From assembly GCA_003453835.1 (NCBI GenBank), contig DMMN01000186.1, positions 1,597-9,221 on the forward strand: a stretch of 7,625 bases of DNA. The letters are read 5' to 3'. The notes beneath the pieces were generated by a model. That model ran no database searches. It was not told the DNA's origin and worked only from the letters and a program-made list of their open reading frames with translations. Made by a program: the position numbers and the translations under genes. Within the stretch, counting starts at the first letter, position 1; the number at the start of each line of letters is the position of its first letter. The DNA comes from Bacteroidota bacterium (lineage in GTDB: Bacteria; Bacteroidota; Ignavibacteria; UBA10030). Below are positions 1-5,061 of this stretch, piece by piece.

Positions 1-728
1 TCAAGCAGCTGATTGCTCGTGGCCAAGGATGGACTTTCCTTTTCCGCTATCTCGAGAAGCTGCAGATGTGCCACCAGAACGTACGGCATTCCCTCGCCGT
101 AGAACTGATTGTGATCCTCGTTGATTATTCTCTGGTAGGTCCTTCGGGCATTCCCATAGTCGGTTTTTTTGAACTGGCACCGGGCAATGCGTGAGAGAAA
201 CGCGGCTCGAAGGGGTTTGGACAACGTGGAGGAAAAGCCTCTCTGATATTCTGTGAGAGCTTCATCAAGTTTCCCCTGAACCTCAAAAAGATCTCCAGCA
301 CGGAGATACTGGCTTTCCTGGAGACGCAACGTGCTCCGGTCTTTCATCTCATCGACATCCACGTTCCGAAACGTCTTGGGAAAAACCACGCGTACGTTGT
401 TATCGAGGAAGAAGACACCTTGCACGAGAGAAGAATGCGTGCTGAGCGTGCGAAGAGCCGCGATGTGGCTCGCAGTCAGTTGACGAGGAGGCGAGAGTTG
501 GCGGAATGAGGCGCGGATCTGATCATCCAAAGCAGATTCAATCTGGTCAACCGCCAGCGAAAGAGATCTCTTGAGATTTTCAAGCACAAGTTGTTGTTGC
601 TCCTGCTTTTCTTGCTTGATGGACTTGAGGCCCAGGTAACCGAGAAACAGGCAGGGAAACAGAACGGCGATGACGAATATCGTCACGACGCGCTTCCGCA
701 GCCTGGGCTTCAACACTCCACCGATCAT
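1..728 (-). CDS. Membrane-anchored TPR-containing protein, probably the N-terminal half of a sensor (partial)
   Basis: This is an open frame of 242 codons that runs off the left edge, so only the N-terminal part is visible. The ATG at 726-728 begins a short basic segment (KPRLRKR, residues 7-13). A hydrophobic helix follows at about residues 14-35, which fits a signal anchor. Next comes a charged, Gln/Glu/Lys-rich stretch likely to form a coiled coil (about 36-75). A compact region at about 85-125 contains GVFFLDNNVRVVFP. Residues 138-205 form two or more TPR-like helix pairs (AGDLFEVQGKLDEALTEYQR, then the pair around ARCQFKKTDYGNARRTYQR). This architecture occurs in extracytoplasmic sensor regions of histidine kinases and related signalling proteins, but no kinase domain is visible, so the signalling role is inferred. 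No clear ribosome binding site precedes the ATG. In-frame TTG codons at 732-734 (upstream) and 711-713 (downstream) are alternative starts. Confidence 0.8.
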   Translation of the reverse strand, partial: MIGGVLKPRLRKRVVTIFVIAVLFPCLFLGYLGLKSIKQEKQEQQQLVLENLKRSLSLAVDQIESALDDQIRASFRQLSPPRQLTASHIAALRTLSTHSSLVQGVFFLDNNVRVVFPKTFRNVDVDEMKDRSTLRLQESQYLRAGDLFEVQGKLDEALTEYQRGFSSTLSKPLRAAFLSRIARCQFKKTDYGNARRTYQRIINEDHNQFYGEGMPYVLVAHLQLLEIAEKESPSLATSNQLL

Positions 729-780
729 GGGCAAGATTTCAATTCATTCATAGGAAAGATAGTGAACCCAGTTGAGTTCA

Positions 781-811
781 TTGTCAGGAAACCGTCAGAA
801 TTTGTCAGGAA
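781..811. promoter_or_regulatory. Three phased direct repeats, response-regulator-like binding site
   Basis: Three copies of GTCAG followed by GAA or AA lie at 783-790, 794-800 and 804-811, so starts are spaced 11 and 10 bases, about one helical turn. Each is preceded by two pyrimidines (TTGTCAG, CCGTCAG, TTGTCAG). This is the layout of binding sites for OmpR/PhoB-family response regulators, and the half-site resembles the Pho-box repeat CTGTCAT. It ends 53 bases upstream of the sensor-like gene on the minus strand. Binding and the identity of the regulator are inferred. Confidence 0.4.
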
Positions 812-1113
812 TTGTTGAGATCGTCCTCATAGGCTAAGCGGACTTACGTCCACCTTCGATTTGACCACATAATTCATCTCTCGAAGTCTTTCCTTTACTC
901 GATGACACCTCGTTTGCTGAAGTTGATTCTGACTCCAGGGAAAAGTGTCATTCTCCTTCGAAATCGCCAACTCATATGACCTCCGAGCAAGTGGAATTAC
1001 AAACCATGACGCGCAAATGACGTATAGCTTGCATAACAACGAATGTCGTTTGTCCCGCCAATACGGGAGCATGTACGCAGGACTGCGCCTATCTACGCCA
1101 TCAACACAAAAAG

Positions 1114-1263
1114 ATGCTTCCCACGAATCTAGAGGTTCTCAATCCCGCATTCTACGGGTCAGGCTTAAATGCCAGAGGCGAGTACGGCGTCCGACTGCAA
1201 AACTACGATTGCCGTGAGCCAAAAGCAAACAGACATCGACTTGAGGGAAAAGATAAGGTATGA
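1114..1263 (+). other. Possible 49-residue ORF in the intergenic region
   Basis: An ATG at 1114 opens a frame of 49 codons ending in TGA at 1261-1263, with segments such as LEVLNPAFYGSGLNARGEYG that look more protein-like than the other frames nearby. The frame is also open upstream to 1021. There is no ribosome binding site, no recognised domain and no coding-type codon bias, and the G+C at third positions is lower than in the neighbouring genes. It may be chance or a decayed gene remnant. Confidence 0.12.
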
Positions 1264-1396
1264 TTGAAGAATTCCTGGGTAAAATAAAGATCCCCACCGA
1301 TCTTCAATGATGAGGATTCTTCTTTAGAACCAGTGGGGGGGGCCAGCCAAACTGATGGCGGGCAAGCAGGACTCCCGACTCCTTCCCTATTCACAT

Positions 1397-1439
1397 AAAA
1401 AGCCGAACGCCCGGACTCACGTCCGAGCGTCGGCTTTTT
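1397..1439 (-). terminator. Rho-independent terminator of tRNA-fMet (symmetric, possibly bidirectional)
   Basis: Read on the minus strand, an arm AGCCGACGCTCGGAC and an arm GTCCGGGCGTTCGGCT flank a GTGA loop, pair along about 15 bp with one bulge and one G-U, and are followed by TTTTT. The hairpin begins within five bases of the tRNA 3' end. It is preceded by a run of A on the same strand, so it could also stop transcription from the other side. Confidence 0.88.
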
Positions 1440-1440
1440 G

Positions 1441-1513
1441 TAGCGGGGGCAGGACTTGAACCTGCAACCTTCGGGTTATGAGCCCGACGAGCTTCCAATT
1501 GCTCCACCCCGCG
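1441..1513 (-). tRNA. Initiator tRNA-fMet (anticodon CAT)
   Basis: This is a complete 73-nt cloverleaf. The acceptor 5' strand is CGCGGGG, the D stem GAGC/GCTC has the 8-base loop AATTGGAA, the anticodon stem TCGGG/CCCGA carries the loop CTCATAA (anticodon at 1478-1480), and the T stem GCAGG/CCTGC carries TTCAAGT. Initiator hallmarks are visible: position 1 (C) does not pair with position 72 (U), three consecutive G-C pairs lie next to the anticodon loop, and positions 11-24 are A-U. CCA is not encoded; A73 is followed by CAA. The terminator follows directly, so it is transcribed alone. Immediately 5' lie two 107-bp units that repeat the first 12 bases of the tRNA plus 6 bases of flank. The promoter is therefore about 230 bases away. 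Confidence 0.96.
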
Positions 1514-1608
1514 ATCGTAGAATTAGCTTTGCTGCCCTGCAAACTTCCAATTGTTGAGGTCTGACACCGCAGGTGGCAGACCGAAATCCCGTCCGTTCTT
1601 TGGACGGG
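1502..1608 (-). repeat. 107-bp tandem repeat unit A, including the tRNA-fMet 5' end
   Basis: This unit matches 1609-1715 at 105 of 107 positions; the differences are at 1580/1687 (A/G) and 1608/1715 (G/A). Its first 18 plus-strand bases (1502-1519, minus strand TACGATCGCGGGGTGGAG) are also the first 12 bases of the real tRNA and its 6-base 5' flank. The other 89 bases are non-coding and rich in inverted repeats: CCCGTCC/GGACGGG (1588-1594/1602-1608), GGTCTG/CAGACC (1558-1563/1577-1582) with an inner CACC/GGTG pair, and TTTGC/GCAAA (1528-1532/1539-1543). At 1544-1553 it also carries a 10-base match (minus strand CAATTGGAAG) to the tRNA D-arm at 1492-1501. Confidence 0.95.
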
Positions 1609-1715
1609 CTCCACCCCGCGATCGTAGAATTAGCTTTGCTGCCCTGCAAACTTCCAATTGTTGAGGTCTGACACCGCAGGTGGCAGGCCGAAATCCCGTC
1701 CGTTCTTTGGACGGA
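1609..1715 (-). repeat. 107-bp tandem repeat unit B
   Basis: This is the second copy, directly adjacent to unit A with the same exact 107-bp period. It begins with the same 18 bases (1609-1626) and holds the same three potential hairpins. Its change at 1687 breaks one pair of the GGTCTG/CAGACC stem, and its change at 1715 shortens the CCCGTCC/GGACGGG stem to six pairs. It lies between the tRNA promoter and the tRNA, so it should be part of the tRNA precursor leader. Confidence 0.95.
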
Positions 1716-1733
1716 CTCCACCCCGCGATCGTA
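1716..1733 (-). repeat. Outermost orphan copy of the tRNA-fMet 5' end (18 bp)
   Basis: This is a third exact copy of the 18-base segment (minus strand TACGATCGCGGGGTGGAG), after which the sequence becomes unique. Its tRNA position 1 would be base 1727. That is about 20 bases downstream of the predicted transcription start near 1747, a normal leader length for a tRNA gene. I read it as the original 5' end of the gene, cut off from the tRNA body by the inserted units. Confidence 0.8.
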
Positions 1734-1753
1734 AGGTCTTTTTCGACGGCACA

Positions 1754-1782
1754 AATATACTCACATTTACCTGCCATGTCAA
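1754..1782 (-). promoter_or_regulatory. Sigma-70-type promoter of tRNA-fMet
   Basis: On the minus strand, TTGACA (1777-1782) is a perfect -35 consensus. It is followed after exactly 17 bp by TATATT (1754-1759), one base from the -10 consensus. The transcription start should fall near 1747. Such a strong promoter suits an initiator tRNA, and no other minus-strand gene lies between it and the tRNA. Confidence 0.85.
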
Positions 1783-1907
1783 GGTCTTATATATTTTTCC
1801 GCGAAGGGATTCATTTCTCGAGACGTCCTCCCGGAATTCCGTTCCGCACGAATTCACCCACCTCTTCCTGTCACAATTATCCTCACCGTTCTCTCCCGGT
1901 TCCGACG

Positions 1908-1924
1908 CGTCAACATTGTTGACG
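1908..1924. promoter_or_regulatory. Perfect 17-bp palindrome, likely operator of the dinG-type gene
   Basis: The sequence CGTCAACA-T-TGTTGACG has 8-bp arms that are perfectly complementary around a single central T. Its right arm overlaps the -35 element (1919-1924) of the promoter for the downstream helicase gene, where a dimeric repressor would block transcription. It does not match the E. coli LexA (CTGT-N8-ACAG) or Gram-positive LexA (GAAC-N4-GTTC) boxes, so the regulator is unknown. Confidence 0.5.
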
Positions 1925-1948
1925 GGTCAGGACATTTTTCCGTATCAT
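1919..1948 (+). promoter_or_regulatory. Probable promoter of the dinG-type helicase gene
   Basis: TTGACG (1919-1924) and TATCAT (1943-1948) are separated by 18 bp and each is one or two bases from the sigma-70 consensus. The predicted start of transcription falls at about 1955, essentially at the GTG start codon at 1956. It is divergent from the tRNA promoter, with about 136 bp between the two -35 elements. Confidence 0.55.
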
Positions 1949-1955
1949 CTCCATT

Positions 1956-3950
1956 GTGAAATCGGCAGCGAACCATATCGAGTTGATCTTCTCGGAAGAG
2001 GGGAAACTCTCCCACCTTCCGAACTATGAGTTCCGACCTCAGCAGCGGGAAATGGCAGAGGCCGTCACGTCTGCGCTTGAAGGCCGCTCACATCTGATCC
2101 TGGAAGCGCCGACCGGCGTGGGAAAGAGCCTTGCCTATCTGGTCCCAGCGATTCTCCACGCCGTCAAGGAAAAGAGAAAAGCGATCGTCTCCACGCACAC
2201 CAAAAACTTGCAGGAACAACTCTACAGGAAAGACATCGAAATCGCGCGTTCGCTCGTCGGCCACGATTTCTATGCCGTCATCTTCAAGGGCCGAAAGAAC
2301 TATCTCTGCACGACCCGTCTCCGCAACGCCCTCCGTCAACAGCGGCAACTGTTCGATACGGGAGAAGCCGGAGAACTCCTGCGCATCCAGGAATGGTCCC
2401 AGGTGACCCGGGATGGCGATGTCGAGAACCTTCCCTTCACCCCGTCGCAATCCGTCTGGCAACAGGTTTGTTCGGAGATCGGAACGTGTAGCTCTATGGT
2501 CTGCGGCCCGCACTGCTTCTTTCAGAAAGCGAAAAGGCAAGCGCGCGAGGCAACCGTCGTCATCATGAATCACGCCCTTTTCTTCACCCTGTTCGCGATG
2601 CAAGACGCCGAAGAGTATTTCCTTTTCAAAGACGACTTCGTCATCTTCGATGAGGCACAGACTCTTGAGAGTGTCGCCGGGCTCGGCATCGGCAAAAGCA
2701 TCTCCCGTGCTCAGGTCCTCTTCGCCGTTCACCGCCTCTACAATCCAAAGACAAAGAAAGGGCTTCTGGCAAAACATCGCTCGAAACATCACAAAGAACT
2801 GTGCGCCCAGGCCGAGCGGGCCACGAACGCCTTCTTCGAGGAGGTTCAGATGGCGGTACGGGCTCTGAGTGAGAAATCGACTACTCTCCGAATTCGCACT
2901 CCTCGCTTCGTGAGTGAGACGCTCTCGAGACCGCTGCAACAACTCCGCTCAGCCGTTCGAGAAGTGGAGGATGACGAGAAGTCAAAAGTGGCCAAGGATG
3001 AGCTCGTCGCCGCCAAACGACTGATCGGGGAAGCGGAGATGCTGGTGGAGGAATTTCTCGAACAATCTGACTCAGCTCTGACCTACTGGGTGGAACTCTC
3101 ATCAGGCCGATTCCAGAATGTGCACTTGAACACGGCTCCTACAAGTGTTGCGGACAGCATTGCGCCGAAGCTTTTCAAGAAGGGGACCTCGGTCATCATG
3201 ACCAGTGCAACGCTGTCCGTGAATGGATCGCTCGCGTACTTTCAGCAGCGGCTGGGCGCGTACGACGCTCGCACGCTGATTCTCGACACCCCGTTCGACT
3301 ACCAGAAACAGATGCGGCTCGTGCTCGGCAAGGCCGTTCCTCCTCCGGACAATCCGGCCTTCGAGGCGGCGATCCCCGAATGGATCTACGGCTCCATCGC
3401 CCGCTCACGCGGCAAAGCGCTCGTCTTGTTTACCAGCTCGTATTTGCTACGCAAGGTTGCGGAATCGCTTCGCGGCCGGCTTGAATCGGAGGGGATCAGA
3501 CTATTGGTGCAGGACGGAAGAACTTCGCGGCACGCACTGCTCGGTGAGTTTAAGAACGATATCCATTCCGTCCTCTTTGGGTTGGACAGTTTCTGGATGG
3601 GCGTTGACGTTCCCGGCGAAGCACTCGAGCACGTCATCATCACGCGGCTGCCGTTTGCAGTTCCCGATCATCCTCTGATTGAATCACGCATGGAGTTGAT
3701 CGCACGGCAGAACGGCAACGCCTTCATGGACTACACACTTCCCGAGGCAGTTCTGAAGTTCAGGCAGGGGGTGGGACGATTGATTCGCTCAAAGACCGAC
3801 ACGGGGATGATCACGATCCTCGATTCCCGCATCCTCTCAAAACAGTATGGTCGTACATTCCTGCTCTCGATCCCCCGATGCCCCATTGAGCTTCTTGGAC
3901 CTGACGGAGGAGCTTTCCAGGCAGAGATGGAAGAGGTGGCCGACATCTGA
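1956..3950 (+). CDS. dinG: DinG-type ATP-dependent DNA helicase with iron-sulfur cluster motif (XPD/Rad3-like, superfamily 2)
   Basis: The 664-residue protein carries the full motif set. There is a Q-motif-like RPQQ (27-30), Walker A APTGVGKS (51-58), motif Ia around STHTKNLQEQL (79-89), motif II FDEAQ (231-235), TSATL (416-420), motif V around GLDSFWMGVDVPG (542-554) and motif VI QGVGRLIRS (604-612). Cysteines 118, 178, 183 and 187 are placed to bind a 4Fe-4S cluster, with C172 as an extra candidate. The family unwinds DNA 5' to 3' and acts in repair, at R-loops and at replication-transcription conflicts in the cytoplasm. Motif II is DEAQ rather than the usual DEAH. Length is typical for DinG/YoaA proteins without a nuclease domain. 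The start is GTG with no Shine-Dalgarno sequence; a later ATG (codon 33) would remove the RPQQ segment, so GTG is preferred. A palindrome overlaps its promoter. Confidence 0.93.
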   Translation: MKSAANHIELIFSEEGKLSHLPNYEFRPQQREMAEAVTSALEGRSHLILEAPTGVGKSLAYLVPAILHAVKEKRKAIVSTHTKNLQEQLYRKDIEIARSLVGHDFYAVIFKGRKNYLCTTRLRNALRQQRQLFDTGEAGELLRIQEWSQVTRDGDVENLPFTPSQSVWQQVCSEIGTCSSMVCGPHCFFQKAKRQAREATVVIMNHALFFTLFAMQDAEEYFLFKDDFVIFDEAQTLESVAGLGIGKSISRAQVLFAVHRLYNPKTKKGLLAKHRSKHHKELCAQAERATNAFFEEVQMAVRALSEKSTTLRIRTPRFVSETLSRPLQQLRSAVREVEDDEKSKVAKDELVAAKRLIGEAEMLVEEFLEQSDSALTYWVELSSGRFQNVHLNTAPTSVADSIAPKLFKKGTSVIMTSATLSVNGSLAYFQQRLGAYDARTLILDTPFDYQKQMRLVLGKAVPPPDNPAFEAAIPEWIYGSIARSRGKALVLFTSSYLLRKVAESLRGRLESEGIRLLVQDGRTSRHALLGEFKNDIHSVLFGLDSFWMGVDVPGEALEHVIITRLPFAVPDHPLIESRMELIARQNGNAFMDYTLPEAVLKFRQGVGRLIRSKTDTGMITILDSRILSKQYGRTFLLSIPRCPIELLGPDGGAFQAEMEEVADI

Positions 3951-3996
3951 CGGAGAAGGAGATCACTCGAAGTACTGCATTTGTCCCTACGCGCAA

Positions 3997-4968
3997 CTAC
4001 ACATCGAGCTTCGGCAGAACCCACGTTTGCCCATGTTTCTCAAGACAGAGCCTCTCCGGCGTCCCCGCAAGCGCCTTCTTGAAGCGTTCGATCGGCTCCA
4101 TCGTCGGCTCGTCGCTCTGGATGAACGTCCCCCAATGGATCGGCATGATGAACGTCGCGCCGAGGTGGTTTGCCATCTCTACTGCCTGTTCGGGGTTGCA
4201 GTGATTGAAAATCCACGGGTCATATGCGCCGATCGGCATCATCGCGAGATCGATCGCTGCCTTGCGCTCTCCGACGCTCTTGAAGAACTCTTGATATGCC
4301 GTGTCACCTCCAAAGAGAATCGTCCGGCCATTCTTTGAGATGAGATACGCGCTAAAGCTCCTTCCGTTCCAATCTCCCTGTGAACGGTCGCTCTCCCACG
4401 GATAGCGCCAGCCGAAGTGTTTCACCTGAAGCGCTTCGATCTCCACCTCGTCGATCGTCATCTTCTCACCCCAATCCAACTCATAGGCGTTCTTCCACGT
4501 CAATTCATCGATGACATCCATGGTGTTCTTCGCCATCACAATCGGGATTGTCTTGTCGAACTTTTTCAGAGACGCGAGATCGAGATGGTCCAAGTGGGCG
4601 TGGGAGAGCAGGATGAGATCGATCGGCGGAAGTTCATCGATCTTCAGGGCGGGTGCAACAAGCCGCTTCGGTCCGAGGGTCATGAGGCCCAGAATATTGA
4701 GCCCGATTCGTTCCGAGAAGACCGGATCCGTAATGATGTTGGTCCCGAAGAAATTGATGAGGATCGTTGCATGACCGATCCAGGCCGCCGTGATCGTCGA
4801 GTTGTCCCATGAAGATGGATCGGGACGTAATTCGGCCTGCTGCATCTCATGCGAGCTGAAGATCATATCCCAGCGCGAACGGCGTTGCTTCTCCTCTTGG
4901 CTCAGAAGCACGTCCGGTGCAAGGGCGCCAAGCCCAAGAGCCGCAAGAAATCTTCGACGAGTAGACAT
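3997..4968 (-). CDS. Tat-exported metallo-beta-lactamase-fold hydrolase, NAPE-PLD/RomA-like
   Basis: The 323-residue protein begins with a twin-arginine signal (TRRRFLAALGLGALAP, residues 3-18), so it is probably folded and loaded with metal before export. The metallo-beta-lactamase zinc ligands are all visible: HAHLDH (123-128), H184 in KHFGWR, D222 in GGDT and H278 in PIHWG. The N-terminal WIGHAT (63-68) and DPVF (81-84), and NPEQAV (258-263), are typical of the branch that contains NAPE-PLD-type phospholipases D and bacterial RomA/UlaG-like proteins. A phosphodiesterase or lipid substrate is inferred from family only. GGAGG lies three bases before the ATG, closer than usual but supporting this start. 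It lies 93 bases downstream of the permease gene on the same strand and may be co-transcribed. It converges with dinG, with 46 bases between the two stop codons and no obvious terminator hairpin. Confidence 0.88.
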   Translation of the reverse strand: MSTRRRFLAALGLGALAPDVLLSQEEKQRRSRWDMIFSSHEMQQAELRPDPSSWDNSTITAAWIGHATILINFFGTNIITDPVFSERIGLNILGLMTLGPKRLVAPALKIDELPPIDLILLSHAHLDHLDLASLKKFDKTIPIVMAKNTMDVIDELTWKNAYELDWGEKMTIDEVEIEALQVKHFGWRYPWESDRSQGDWNGRSFSAYLISKNGRTILFGGDTAYQEFFKSVGERKAAIDLAMMPIGAYDPWIFNHCNPEQAVEMANHLGATFIMPIHWGTFIQSDEPTMEPIERFKKALAGTPERLCLEKHGQTWVLPKLDV

Positions 4969-5061
4969 GAGCCTCCGCTTAGTTATCCTTCTTCGTAATT
5001 GTCCCGGACAGGCGAACGGTATTGAAGGATTGAACAGACGGAATCCCCAAAAAATTCCTTT
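4969..5061. other. 93-base gap between the permease and hydrolase genes
   Basis: No gene is supported here. A weak inverted repeat GGAAT/ATTCC encloses a T- and G-rich loop just after the permease stop (about 5041-5059), without a T-run to make it a terminator. No clear promoter for the hydrolase was found, so read-through from the permease is plausible. The only distinct signal is the GGAGG next to the hydrolase ATG. Confidence 0.5.

Larger units (their letters stand above)
729..1396. other. Long intergenic region without a convincing gene
   Basis: This stretch separates the sensor-like gene from the tRNA terminator. Its short frames in all phases show no recognisable domain. Besides the phased repeats at 781-811 there is a short inverted repeat, TGAAC (763-767) and GTTCA (776-780), upstream of the sensor gene. 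A second inverted repeat, ATTGAAGA (1263-1270) and TCTTCAAT (1301-1308), has a 30-base loop and no following T-run. A G-run of eight occurs near 1334-1341. Base composition appears somewhat more AT-rich than in the coding part of the window. It probably holds the promoter of the minus-strand gene, but no convincing -35/-10 pair was found. Confidence 0.5.

Noticed and set aside
763..780. TGAAC-N8-GTTCA as a Gram-positive LexA box
   Set aside because: The Gram-positive box is GAAC-N4-GTTC; the 8-base spacing does not fit and the gene is not a repair gene.
1031..1055. Integron attC-like site around GCATAACAAC and TCGTTTGT
   Set aside because: Only a 5-bp hairpin (AACGA/TCGTT) is present, without the paired R and L boxes of an attC site, and no cassette gene is adjacent.
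827..1072. 81-residue minus-strand frame
   Set aside because: No domain, no ribosome binding site and no coding-type composition; treated as chance in an intergenic region.
1502..1733. CRISPR array
   Set aside because: The units are contiguous 107-bp near-identical copies with no unique spacers between short repeats.
1441..1733. Three tRNA genes in tandem
   Set aside because: Only 1441-1513 folds as a complete tRNA. The other two copies contain just the first 12 bases and no anticodon or T arm.
1417..1857. Several overlapping minus-strand frames of 65-92 residues across the tRNA and repeat region
   Set aside because: They are translations of the tRNA and the two 107-bp units, repeat the same peptides, and have no start signals. 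The DNA is explained by the tRNA and the non-coding repeats.
2088..2942. 284-residue minus-strand frame
   Set aside because: It lies wholly antisense to the DinG-type helicase, whose motifs are unmistakable, and shows no domain of its own.
3951..3996. Terminator between the convergent dinG and hydrolase genes
   Set aside because: No hairpin followed by a T-run is visible on either strand in these 46 bases.
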